From positions 1-42,621 of the forward strand of contig CAZGDR010000011.1 in NCBI GenBank assembly GCA_964524755.1: DNA of 42,621 bases, given 5' to 3'. The translations under genes and the position numbers were made by a program. Position 1 is the first letter of the stretch; every line of letters begins with the position of its first letter. The notes under the pieces were generated by a model. The model was not told where the DNA came from. It did no database searches and was given only the letters and a program-made list of their open reading frames with translations. The DNA is from JAQVOO01 sp964524755. GTDB taxonomy: Bacteria > Spirochaetota > Spirochaetia > Sphaerochaetales > Sphaerochaetaceae. This document shows, piece by piece, positions 1-7,618 of this stretch.

Positions 1-382
1 CTATTATATCATCCCCATGCATAACCGCAATGATCGAGGCCCCTGTATGGGTTCGAATCTGGGACTCGGCAATCTGTTTATCCACAAACGGAGATTCGGG
101 GGTGAGCTTGATCCATTCCATAACCAACTGGTTTTGGAGAATCTTCATTTCATCGTCATCCACAGGGTGGTATGCTACCCCTAAAAGCTGGGCTCCCATT
201 TCTCGGGTTTCTTCCGGTGTTAATGACAGAAAATAATCTGCCTCATCTTCGTCGGGGTCCTGAAAAAAATAGAGATCCCGTTTACCAGAGTGGTGGATCA
301 CGATTACGATTTTCTGATTTTCTGCTGTTATAAATGAAATTTTCTTGCCCACGCCGGGCAGATCTGCCATTTTTACTTCCAC
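1..382 (-). CDS. TrkA-C / KhtT-like cation antiporter regulatory subunit (partial)
   Basis: The gene runs off the left edge; 127 codons are visible, frame open throughout. I chose a GTG start at 382 because an AGAGG ribosome site sits 7 nt before it; an in-frame ATG at 370 is the alternative. The N-terminal part (MADLPGVGKK, then HHSGKRDLYFF and an acidic DPDEDEADY stretch) and the following segment with THTGASI near the edge resemble KhtT-type proteins, in which an N-terminal domain precedes a TrkA-C ligand-binding domain. Such proteins gate a partner K+/H+ or Na+/H+ antiporter in the inner membrane, usually encoded next door; the partner would lie left of this window. Family assignment is from motif memory only, and the ion is unknown. 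A good sigma70-type promoter lies upstream at 440-469. Confidence 0.7.
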   Translation of the reverse strand, partial: MEVKMADLPGVGKKISFITAENQKIVIVIHHSGKRDLYFFQDPDEDEADYFLSLTPEETREMGAQLLGVAYHPVDDDEMKILQNQLVMEWIKLTPESPFVDKQIAESQIRTHTGASIIAVMHGDDII

Positions 383-439
383 AACGTTACCTCTTATCAG
401 TGTTTATCAGCTTCGCAACCTTAAAGCACCTGTTCAGTG

Positions 440-469
440 ATTATATAGTAATCGTAAATAAATTAGCAA
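440..469 (-). promoter_or_regulatory. Sigma70-type promoter for the TrkA-C gene
   Basis: On the minus strand TTGCTA (469-464) and a perfect TATAAT (445-440) are separated by 18 nt. The predicted start near 433 leaves a leader of about 50 nt. Together with the hairpin at 559-580 this accounts for most of the 211-base gap between the TrkA-C gene and ppdK. Confidence 0.6.
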
Positions 470-558
470 GTCGATTCAGGCAGAAAAGATAGAAGTGCTA
501 ATAGCAAGGATACGGAGTAATAGATATACGAAAACGTTGAGTCTCTTTGATAATTATT

Positions 559-580
559 CAGGGGGTATGGCTACCCCCTG
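559..580 (-). terminator. Terminator-like hairpin after ppdK
   Basis: CAGGGGGTA and TACCCCCTG form a perfect 9-bp GC-rich stem with a 4-nt loop, 14 nt after the ppdK stop. On the minus strand no strong T tract follows (AATAATTATC); on the plus strand TTTT follows. It is probably a ppdK terminator, but of unusual form. Confidence 0.6.
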
Positions 581-593
581 TTTTGAATCAAGT

Positions 594-3299
594 CTATTTC
601 TTATCTTGTAGCGCTGCCTGTGCAGCCGCTAAACGCGCTACTGGGACGCGAAACGGTGAACAGGACACATAATCAAGTCCAACTGCATTAAAGAAAGTAA
701 TGGACTTTGGATCACCACCATGTTCCCCACAAATACCAAGTTTTAGTTTTGGGTTAACAGAACGTCCCAATTTTGCTGCCATGCTTACCAACTTCCCTAC
801 TCCATCCACATCAATGGTTGCAAACGGGTCATAATCATAGAACTGTTTATCGATGTCATTCACATAAGGCCCTAGGAAAATTGCAGCATCATCACGTGAA
901 AAACCACACGCCATTTGGGTAAGATCATTTGTACCAAAACTAAAGAACTCAGCCGTTCTTGCAATTTCATCAGCAGTGACTGCAGCTCTTGGTACCTCAA
1001 TCATCGTACCAATCGTATAATCAATTTTTTCACCACGATCAGCAAATACTGTATCTATAGTTTCAATTGCATGTTTCTTAGTAAACTCAAATTCCTTGTA
1101 ATGGCCTACGAGAGGAATCATGATCTCAGGATACACCTTCACACCCTTTGCAGCCATATTCAAAGCAGCCTCAATTATAGCTTTAACCTGCATTTTTAAG
1201 ATTTCAGGATACACAATAGCTAAACGACAACCACGGAATCCTAGCATCGGGTTAAATTCATGTAACTGGGTAGTTTTATGGGCAATCTCCTCAACCGAGA
1301 CACCCAGTTGGAGAGCCATCTCATGGCGACTGGTGTGATCATTCGGTAAGAATTCGTGTAGTGGTGGATCAAGGAGACGCACTGTGCAAGGCATACCATC
1401 TAACTCTTTAAAAATACCTTCAAAGTCGGCCCTTTGCATTGGTAATAATTCAGCTAAAGCTTTCTCTCTTTCAATCGTATTGTTAGCTAAAATCATCTTA
1501 CGTACACTGATTATACGTTGTCCACCAAAGAACATATGTTCAGTTCGGCACAAACCAATCCCTTCAGCTCCTAACTTAATTGCCATCTGAGCATCCGCGG
1601 GAGTATCAGCATTAGTTCTGACGCCTAAGGTTCTCACTTCATCAACATAGTTCATAAACTTATTATAGTTGCTAAACAGGAGAGAATCTTCAGGATCCAT
1701 ATTTCCACTGAGCACTTGTACAATCTCAGAAGGTTTCACCGCAATTTTCTCGGCAAACACTTGCCCTGTGAAACCATCAATAGAGATAAAATCACCCTCT
1801 TTAAGGGTCGTCCCATTTACACTAAAGGTCCCTGCAGCATAATCAATGTCGATATCACCAGCGCCTGAGACACAAGGACACCCCATACCACGTGCAACAA
1901 CGGCTGCATGACTGGTCATACCACCACGAGTGGTAATAATACCTTTGGCAACACCCATTCCTCCAATATCTTCAGGACTAGTCTCTCTTCTTGCTAGAAT
2001 GACATCTTTTCCAAGACCAGCCATCTCTTCAGCTTTTTCAGCTGAAAAATATATTTGTCCACAGGCACCACCAGGACTGGCATTCAAGCCTTTCGCAACC
2101 TCTTTCAAGCCTCGTTGACTAATGTCTTCGCTATCGAGTACGGGAGCAAATAACTTATTAAATTCTCCAGCTGGAATGCGTGAGACGGCTTCTTCTTTAG
2201 TGATGAGCCCCTCTTCGACCATCTCGACCTGGGTTCTTAACCAGCTAAAGATAGTCCGTTTTCCATTTCGGGTCTGCAACATATAGAGTGTACCTTCTTG
2301 AATCGTAAACTCAACATCCTGCATATCCCGGTAATGCTTTTCTAATAGATCACGGATTTCAAATAATTGGTCATATACCTTTTCATTTACATCACGTAAG
2401 GTATCTATAGTCTGGGGAGTACGAATTCCAGCCACAACATCTTCGCCTTGGGCATTCATGAGGTATTCACCGTAGAATTTATTTTCTCCGGTAGAAGGGT
2501 CACGGGTAAAGGCTACCCCGGTTCCACTGGTGGAACCCATATTTCCATAGACCATCGACTGCACATTGACTGCAGTTCCCACTAAACCCCTGATATCATT
2601 CATTTGGCGATACTTAATCGCACGATCATTGTTCCATGAATCCAAAACAGCATCAATGGACTTAAACAATTGATCGATAGGATCGGTAGGAAAATCCTCT
2701 CCTTTCACTTTCTTGTATATAGCGCGGTACCGCTTAATAACTTCATGAAGATCATCAACCGACAAATCAGAGTCGAGGGCTCTTTTACGCTCAGTTTTTA
2801 CAGCATGGAGAGCATGTTCAAAATCATCATGCGGGACCCCCATCACTACATCCCCGAACATCTGCATAAAACGACGATAACTATCCCAAGCAAATCGTTC
2901 ATTTCCAGTTTTTTTGGCTAAAGCTTTGGCTGAGTCAGGATTCATCCCTAGATTGAGGACCGTATCCATCATACCAGGCATGGATGAAGCCGCTCCAGAG
3001 CGGACAGATACCAATAATGGGTTTTCAGGATCGCCTAATTTAGCTCCCATCACTTTCTCAAGATGTGCTAAGTGTTCAAGAACCTCTTCGCGTAATCCAT
3101 CAGGATATGTACCATTATTATTACTATAATACGCACACGCTTCAGTACTGATGGTAAACCCTGGAGGAACAGGAAGGCCAATAGAAGTCATATCTGCTAG
3201 GTTAGCACCTTTGCCACCTAACAACTCTCGCATCGATGCTTTTCCCTCAGCCTTACCTTCACCGAAAAAATATACATACTTTTTTCCTTGTTTACCCAT
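594..3299 (-). CDS. ppdK: Pyruvate, phosphate dikinase
   Basis: The 901-residue protein has the full length of PPDK, which interconverts pyruvate + ATP + phosphate with PEP + AMP + pyrophosphate in the cytoplasm, allowing PPi-linked glycolysis or gluconeogenesis. The N-terminal nucleotide-binding domain starts with GGKGANLADM (28-37). The swivelling phosphohistidine domain carries GGMTSHAAVVARG with His464, preceded by the threonine that regulatory kinases modify in other PPDKs. The C-terminal TIM barrel has the GICGEHGGDP motif with the catalytic Cys near 857. The ATG at 3299 follows a GGGGG ribosome site about 10 nt upstream. It is a separate unit: the sigma factor terminator precedes it and a GC-rich hairpin follows. 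All key residues I can check are present. Confidence 0.97.
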   Translation of the reverse strand: MGKQGKKYVYFFGEGKAEGKASMRELLGGKGANLADMTSIGLPVPPGFTISTEACAYYSNNNGTYPDGLREEVLEHLAHLEKVMGAKLGDPENPLLVSVRSGAASSMPGMMDTVLNLGMNPDSAKALAKKTGNERFAWDSYRRFMQMFGDVVMGVPHDDFEHALHAVKTERKRALDSDLSVDDLHEVIKRYRAIYKKVKGEDFPTDPIDQLFKSIDAVLDSWNNDRAIKYRQMNDIRGLVGTAVNVQSMVYGNMGSTSGTGVAFTRDPSTGENKFYGEYLMNAQGEDVVAGIRTPQTIDTLRDVNEKVYDQLFEIRDLLEKHYRDMQDVEFTIQEGTLYMLQTRNGKRTIFSWLRTQVEMVEEGLITKEEAVSRIPAGEFNKLFAPVLDSEDISQRGLKEVAKGLNASPGGACGQIYFSAEKAEEMAGLGKDVILARRETSPEDIGGMGVAKGIITTRGGMTSHAAVVARGMGCPCVSGAGDIDIDYAAGTFSVNGTTLKEGDFISIDGFTGQVFAEKIAVKPSEIVQVLSGNMDPEDSLLFSNYNKFMNYVDEVRTLGVRTNADTPADAQMAIKLGAEGIGLCRTEHMFFGGQRIISVRKMILANNTIEREKALAELLPMQRADFEGIFKELDGMPCTVRLLDPPLHEFLPNDHTSRHEMALQLGVSVEEIAHKTTQLHEFNPMLGFRGCRLAIVYPEILKMQVKAIIEAALNMAAKGVKVYPEIMIPLVGHYKEFEFTKKHAIETIDTVFADRGEKIDYTIGTMIEVPRAAVTADEIARTAEFFSFGTNDLTQMACGFSRDDAAIFLGPYVNDIDKQFYDYDPFATIDVDGVGKLVSMAAKLGRSVNPKLKLGICGEHGGDPKSITFFNAVGLDYVSCSPFRVPVARLAAAQAALQDKK

Positions 3300-3363
3300 G
3301 TATGAAAACCCCCTCTAGATTGAGTTTATATAAACAAAATTTGATGATTAAACTTATATGAGA

Positions 3364-3393
3364 AAACCCTCCCTGTCAATGCAAGGAGGGTTT
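3364..3393 (-). terminator. Rho-independent terminator after the sigma factor gene
   Basis: AAACCCTCC and GGAGGGTTT form a perfect 9-bp stem around a 12-nt loop, six bases after the sigma factor stop codon. On the minus strand the stem ends in GGGTTTTCT, the expected U-rich exit, so transcription should stop before ppdK. Confidence 0.8.
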
Positions 3394-3398
3394 CTGCC

Positions 3399-4268
3399 TT
3401 AGGCAGTATATGATTTAAGCGCTTTCAGGCGCGTTGGTTGCTTCATCCGTTCAATTGCCTTTTTCTCAATCTGACGAATTCTTTCTTTCGTTAAATTGTA
3501 GATTTCGCCAATCTCTTTGAGAGACATGGGGATTGCCCCATTGAGTCCAAAACGCATTTCAACAATTTCTCGCTCTTTTTCAGTAAGGATCTCAAGGGCT
3601 TGGTTAATATCATCTTTTAGTGATTTTTCTAAAAGAATATCTTCTGCAGAACGGTAATTATCTTCTATAAAATCACCCACGGTTGAATTTGAAGGATCTC
3701 CAAATACTGGTGCATCTAAGCTCACCATATCACGGCTGATGGAGAGTAAATCACCAACTAGTTGTGGGTCCATCTGCATTGCTTCAGCAACTTCCTCGTC
3801 AGTAGGCTCTTCCCCGTTTTCATGTAACAACTTATGTTGTACCTTCTGAATTTGAACCAATTCATTGGCCCTATTTAACGGTAAGCGTACAGTTCTCGAT
3901 TTTTCACTGATCGCTTTAAGGATAGCCTGACGAATCCACCAGACCGCATAACTAATAAAGTGGTAACCACGATCTACATCATATTTTTCAAGAGCATTCA
4001 TGAGCCCAATATTTCCTTCATTAATTAAATCAATTAAGGGAATTCCCTGATTCTGATACCGTTTAGCTTGATTTACAACAAACCTAAGGTTAGATTCAAT
4101 CATCTTTTGGCGTGCGTGTGTATCACCTTCGGCCGCTAACCTAGCATACTTATCCTCCTCTTCTCTTGTAAGAAGGGGGATTCTATTAATTTCTTTTAAA
4201 TACATAGAGAGGATATTTTCGTCCTCGAACAGATCATGCTCATTCAAGACTTTTGACTTGCTCTTCAT
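3399..4268 (-). CDS. rpoS: Group-2 sigma-70 family sigma factor (RpoS-like)
   Basis: This directs RNA polymerase to a promoter class. The protein has 289 residues from the ATG at 4268, which has AGGAGG 6 nt upstream; an ORF start 21 bases earlier lacks a site. Region 1.2 opens with LSMYLKEINRIPLLTREEE, region 2 carries ESNLRFVVNQAKRYQNQG, LIDLINEGNIGLM and the SYAVWWIRQAI promoter-melting helix, region 3 follows, and region 4 ends with the LKEIGEIYNLTKERIRQIEKKA helix-turn-helix. It lacks the long region 1.1 of primary sigma factors and is about the size of Borrelia RpoS, so I call it group 2, RpoS-like; whether it is a true orthologue needs a tree. An excellent sigma54 promoter is upstream and a two-component activator gene lies about 3.3 kb away, as in the Borrelia RpoN-RpoS system. 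Confidence 0.85.
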   Translation of the reverse strand: MKSKSKVLNEHDLFEDENILSMYLKEINRIPLLTREEEDKYARLAAEGDTHARQKMIESNLRFVVNQAKRYQNQGIPLIDLINEGNIGLMNALEKYDVDRGYHFISYAVWWIRQAILKAISEKSRTVRLPLNRANELVQIQKVQHKLLHENGEEPTDEEVAEAMQMDPQLVGDLLSISRDMVSLDAPVFGDPSNSTVGDFIEDNYRSAEDILLEKSLKDDINQALEILTEKEREIVEMRFGLNGAIPMSLKEIGEIYNLTKERIRQIEKKAIERMKQPTRLKALKSYTA

Positions 4269-4292
4269 AGTAGTTCCTCCTATATACAAGCA

Positions 4293-4308
4293 TGCAAGTA
4301 CTATGCCA
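4293..4308 (-). promoter_or_regulatory. Sigma54 (-24/-12) promoter of the RpoS-like sigma factor gene
   Basis: The minus strand reads TGGCATAGTACTTGCA. Against the consensus TGGCACG-N4-TTGCA the invariant GG and GC fall at exactly the required spacing, and only two less constrained bases differ. The predicted start near 4282 would give a very short leader (about 14 nt) with the AGGAGG site inside it. The flanking AT-rich DNA (4310-4395) could be looped by an activator. Confidence 0.75.
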
Positions 4309-4395
4309 ACTATGAGATATTAAATTGTAAATTATTTATTTCTATATATAGGTACTAGTTAGAAGCCAATTATAATTATAAACTACTTAATTTAA

Positions 4396-4434
4396 TTGTC
4401 ACACTTACGTATAACTCTCCCGTAAGTGTGACAA
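4396..4434. repeat. Perfect 14-bp inverted repeat (terminator or activator site)
   Basis: TTGTCACACTTACG is followed 11 nt later by its exact reverse complement. It lies 28 bases after the stop of the TPR-like gene, so it could be a terminator, but no U tract follows on the minus strand. It also lies about 115-150 bases upstream of the predicted sigma54 start, where activators of the NtrC family bind dyad enhancers. Both readings are open. Confidence 0.7.
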
Positions 4435-4462
4435 AACCACACACCTCGTCATATTTCCTAAA

Positions 4463-4984
4463 TTACTGAGTCATTTTGACACAACTCAACAGCCGATCTT
4501 GGTCATGTTGAGCTGTTTGGTCTAAAAAGAGACTCTCCACATCCTCCATATCCCAAGGAAAATCAATTTTCACGGTTCTAAACCAAGCAGGTAAATTATT
4601 TCCTCTAAAGGGAATCTCTGAGTTTTTCAACTCTATTTGTAAATGATTCCAACGCTGCTTGATTAAATCATGAACCATATCACCTTCGGCCAAGGACGTT
4701 ATATATTTCTTTTTCTTCCCTAAAATATAGACAGCCATCTGCATATCATGAAATTCTCGCCAGCCCTCTTCCTGATTCTGTTTTTCAAAAGCTGCATCTC
4801 GCATGGTAAAAGCATTGGTAAAACAACGGATAGATTCACCTATCTCTCCCAGTCGGCTAAGGACAACGCCCATCCGAAAAAAACGGACAGCTACAACAAA
4901 TGGATCGGTGCTATTTTCACTGACCAACCTATCCACACATACATGTAAAGCTTTCTTGTATCTTATCCCTGGTGTTTGACTCAC
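4463..4984 (-). CDS. Small TPR-like protein of unknown function
   Basis: I do not recognise a named family. The 173-residue protein starts at GTG 4984, chosen for the GAGGAG site 6 nt upstream; the longer ORF begins at 5017 without one. Residues around RFFRMGVVLSRLGEIGESI and the following helix fit a single tetratricopeptide-like hairpin, suggesting a helical protein-binding module; the rest is rich in charged and aromatic residues, including KKKKY and WNHLQIELKN. There is no signal peptide or membrane segment, so it should be cytoplasmic. It sits between divergent groES and the sigma factor gene, transcribed towards the latter, with a 14-bp inverted repeat after its stop. A role linked to the sigma factor is only a guess from position. 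Confidence 0.65.
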   Translation of the reverse strand: MSQTPGIRYKKALHVCVDRLVSENSTDPFVVAVRFFRMGVVLSRLGEIGESIRCFTNAFTMRDAAFEKQNQEEGWREFHDMQMAVYILGKKKKYITSLAEGDMVHDLIKQRWNHLQIELKNSEIPFRGNNLPAWFRTVKIDFPWDMEDVESLFLDQTAQHDQDRLLSCVKMTQ

Positions 4985-5074
4985 AACGTTCTCCTCTATC
5001 ACACACTTAATATACAAAGAGAAACTGAAAACGGAAAGTGATATGCCTCGAAAGCGACCTGCCTTAGCCTACAC

Positions 5075-5103
5075 ATTATCCTCTTACGGCCAATTACCAA
5101 CAA
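5075..5103 (-). promoter_or_regulatory. Possible promoter for the TPR-like gene
   Basis: Minus-strand TTGTTG (5103-5098) and GATAAT (5080-5075) are 17 nt apart, giving a leader of about 85 nt. The -35 box is weak. It is back-to-back with the groES promoter, and one arm of an imperfect inverted repeat lies inside it. Confidence 0.35.
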
Positions 5104-5126
5104 GATAGTCGATTATTGGTGAATTG
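5091..5126. repeat. Imperfect inverted repeat between divergent promoters
   Basis: CAATTACCAA (5091-5100) and TTGGTGAATTG (5116-5126) are complementary apart from one extra base. The repeat ends two bases before the groES -35 box and overlaps the presumed TPR-gene promoter, which is a suitable place for an operator. It is not the CIRCE heat-shock element. Confidence 0.4.
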
Positions 5127-5127
5127 C

Positions 5128-5156
5128 TTGACCGCATTTGCCTTTGTGCGTATATT
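5128..5156 (+). promoter_or_regulatory. Strong sigma70-type promoter for groES
   Basis: TTGACC (5128-5133) and TATATT (5151-5156) are separated by exactly 17 nt, five of six matches in each box. Transcription should start near 5163, leaving a leader of about 54 nt with an AGGAGG site before the ATG. Confidence 0.75.
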
Positions 5157-5216
5157 GCAAGTGGATTTAAAGTCAATATCCAAAAATTAAACGCATATAG
5201 CATACAGGAGGAATTT

Positions 5217-5480
5217 ATGACTATCAAACCGATGGGAGACAGAGTACTGGTCAAGATGGAGCAGGTTCAGGAAAAATCTGCAGGGGGTATCTTTATCCCG
5301 CAGACAGCTCAGGAGAAGACACAGATTGCTCATGTCCTTGAAGTGGGTGACGATGAGACTATCACAGTTAAGAAAGGCGACAAAGTTATGTATGACAAGT
5401 ATGCCGGAACCTCTGTAAAGACAGAAGGAGAAGAATATTTAATTCTTCACATGGCTGACATTCTTGCTGTAATTTCTTAA
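5217..5480 (+). CDS. groES: Co-chaperonin GroES (Cpn10)
   Basis: The 87-residue protein forms the heptameric lid of the GroEL folding chamber. It opens with MTIKPMGDRVLVKMEQ and has the mobile loop EKSAGGIFIPQTAQEKTQ and the GDKVMYDKYAGT segment typical of Cpn10. The start at 5217 is fixed by AGGAGG 5 nt upstream; a longer ORF starting at 5124 includes the promoter and is not the gene. No groEL follows; the next gene is convergent. Spirochaetes commonly carry groES and groEL apart. No CIRCE repeat (the HrcA operator) is visible upstream, so heat control, if any, works otherwise. Confidence 0.97.
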   Translation: MTIKPMGDRVLVKMEQVQEKSAGGIFIPQTAQEKTQIAHVLEVGDDETITVKKGDKVMYDKYAGTSVKTEGEEYLILHMADILAVIS

Positions 5481-5499
5481 ACGCATGCTATTTTGGTCA

Positions 5500-5523
5500 A
5501 AGGGCTATCTCCGGATAGCCCTT
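5500..5523. terminator. Hairpin shared by convergent groES and dinG
   Basis: AAGGGCTATC and GATAGCCCTT form a perfect 10-bp stem with a 4-nt loop between the two convergent genes; it includes two bases of the dinG stop codon. Neither side has a long T run, so it may be a weak bidirectional terminator. Confidence 0.65.
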
Positions 5524-7618
5524 ATCTGTAAAGAAACGATTCTATCTTTTCAGAGATTCCTGCCGTCGTAGTTTCAGGATGGAACGACTCCGGTAACGCT
5601 CGCAGCATCCAGCGACCATACTGCTTGTTCACGACCCGGCTGTCCAAAATCAATACAATTCCCGTATCTACCGTATTCCGCAATAGTCTACCAAATCCTT
5701 GTTTTAGTTTCATTGTAGCCTCAGGCAAGGCTAAAGCGAAGAATCCACTTTTCCCCTCTTTATCTAACGATTCTTGGCGGGCACGAAAAACAGGATCGGT
5801 AGGAACTCTAAATGGTAATTTAACAATTATCACTAACCGTAATGTATTACCAGGAGCGTCTACCCCTTCCCAAAAGGAGTCAGTGGCAAATAAAACACTA
5901 TCCATATCGTCAGAAAAATGTCGTAATAGTTGAGATCTATCTTCCTCTCCCTGACATAAGAGTGAGATCCCCGCTTTTTCCAACTCTCCTCTCAATTCGT
6001 CGGCTACTTGTTTGAGCATGGCATACGAGGTAAAGAGAACTAACCCACCACCACCAGAAGCAATTAAAGCATCCAGTACACTCGCACTTACATACGTAAA
6101 GAATTCCTCAGGATTTTTATTAGAAAAAACTGGAGCATCATGTGGTGTTAATAATAAGAGATTATTTTTGAAATTAAATGGTGAGTGGTGAACTGCAGTA
6201 TAATAGGGGCGATCATTCTGCAGAGGTAACCCAATACGTGACCCCCAATAGGCAAACTCATCATGCAAGTCTAAAGTAGCACTTGTACAGATGACGGTGG
6301 ACAATCCTTGAAATATGGTATTTTTAAGAGCTTCTGCAACTGAAAGTGGAGAGACATGTACTTCAACACTTTTGCCCCCTTTTCCGAAGTCGAGCATCTC
6401 AAACCAATAGATATCATCCGTCCAGTGATCAAAATCAATAAATTGAGCCAAGGCTTGAGCACGAGCACGAATCCGGAGAACATGGACATGCAATTCACGC
6501 CCTCGATGGGCAATTTCATCCGGCAGCGCCCCTTCTTCTAAAAACTTAGCTATAAGTACGCCCAACTCTTCACTATACCCTATAACAACTTTTGACAAAC
6601 GGACAAAGTCAGTGAATTGATCCTGCATGTGAGGTTGCACAAGGAAGTTAAAACTTCGTACCTGTTGCATAAAACCCACTAGGAAGGTATCCACATAACC
6701 AATAGCCTCTACTAATTGGGCTATGACATTGAGAATATCTCCAGCCAAATTCGCATCTGTGGCATAGGGAGCCAACTCCTCTACTAACCCTTTTGAACGA
6801 CGTCGTTTTTGAGCAATTCGTCCAATCGAGCGCAACATATCATATCCACTATAGGTTGTGGTGAAAAAGTCAGTCGCATTCTTCTCTATATTATGGGCTT
6901 CATCAATAACTAATCTTTGAAAAGGGGGTAATACCGACTCTTCATCATAACTTAACTCATCAATCATTCGAGAACGGGCATCCGTAAAAAGAAGATGATG
7001 GTTACTAATTAAAATTTTAGCTTCCATCGCCCGCTTGCGAGATTTCATAAAGAAACAATCACGTGAGTAAGAACAACGATACCCTAAACACAAATCAGGA
7101 TCTGAACAGACATCACCCCAGAGTTCTCCTCGCAATCTACCTGGAAATTCTGTACGGAGACCAGTCTCTGTAGTTTGTGCCCAGGCCACAATTGCCCCTA
7201 ATTCACTTAAGGGGTCTCGTGCCAGTAAAGGAGCTTCTGCCACTCTTTCCTCAAGTCGATGCAAACAGAGATAGTTTCGCCTCCCCATCACTAGAGCTAT
7301 CGGGCATCTTTGGTTCATTATTGTAAAGAGTTGCTCAAGATCTTTATCAAAGAGCTGGTTCTGTAAATTAATTGTGGCGGTGGCAATCACTGTACGTTCT
7401 TCAGGGTGCTCTATGGCCCAAAGTACTGCCGGAACAAGGTAGGCAAAAGACTTTCCTATCCCCGTTCCCGCTTCAATCGCCGCAATTGCATTTTCCTCAT
7501 AAGCCCGTCTAATCAGAAGGGCCATCTCAAGCTGTCCATCTCGATATTCATATCCGGCAAAACGCTGGGATAAAAGACCTTCAGCATCAAATACGTGGTA
7601 AATTTCATTCTTGTCCAA
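5522..7618 (-). CDS. dinG: DinG-type ATP-dependent helicase (XPD/Rad3 family, iron-sulfur)
   Basis: This is a superfamily 2 helicase that unwinds DNA or DNA-RNA structures during repair. The protein has about 698 residues. In order it shows Walker A EAGTGIGKS (about 49-57), the four-cysteine iron-sulfur module (NYLC, then DVCSDPDLC and YRCSYSRDC), the DEAH box DEAHN, the motif SFWEGVDAPG, and motif VI QGFGRLLRN. All four helicase cysteines are in the expected order. The start is uncertain: no ATG fits, and I place it at TTG 7618, preceded by AGGA at 8 nt and overlapping the end of the upstream activator gene by 14 bases. It is the last gene of the murG operon. No exonuclease domain is fused at the N-terminus, unlike some Gram-positive DinG proteins. 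Confidence 0.9.
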   Translation of the reverse strand: MDKNEIYHVFDAEGLLSQRFAGYEYRDGQLEMALLIRRAYEENAIAAIEAGTGIGKSFAYLVPAVLWAIEHPEERTVIATATINLQNQLFDKDLEQLFTIMNQRCPIALVMGRRNYLCLHRLEERVAEAPLLARDPLSELGAIVAWAQTTETGLRTEFPGRLRGELWGDVCSDPDLCLGYRCSYSRDCFFMKSRKRAMEAKILISNHHLLFTDARSRMIDELSYDEESVLPPFQRLVIDEAHNIEKNATDFFTTTYSGYDMLRSIGRIAQKRRRSKGLVEELAPYATDANLAGDILNVIAQLVEAIGYVDTFLVGFMQQVRSFNFLVQPHMQDQFTDFVRLSKVVIGYSEELGVLIAKFLEEGALPDEIAHRGRELHVHVLRIRARAQALAQFIDFDHWTDDIYWFEMLDFGKGGKSVEVHVSPLSVAEALKNTIFQGLSTVICTSATLDLHDEFAYWGSRIGLPLQNDRPYYTAVHHSPFNFKNNLLLLTPHDAPVFSNKNPEEFFTYVSASVLDALIASGGGGLVLFTSYAMLKQVADELRGELEKAGISLLCQGEEDRSQLLRHFSDDMDSVLFATDSFWEGVDAPGNTLRLVIIVKLPFRVPTDPVFRARQESLDKEGKSGFFALALPEATMKLKQGFGRLLRNTVDTGIVLILDSRVVNKQYGRWMLRALPESFHPETTTAGISEKIESFLYR

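Noticed and set aside
30..236. A short plus-strand ORF at the left edge
   Set aside because: The minus-strand frame through the same bases encodes a coherent TrkA-C type protein with a ribosome site.
5124..5216. N-terminal extension of GroES by 31 residues
   Set aside because: It covers the promoter and leader; AGGAGG precedes the internal ATG, and GroES proteins start with the MTIKPMGDRV-like strand.
5091..5216. CIRCE/HrcA operator upstream of groES
   Set aside because: TTAGCACTC-N9-GAGTGCTAA or a near match is not present.
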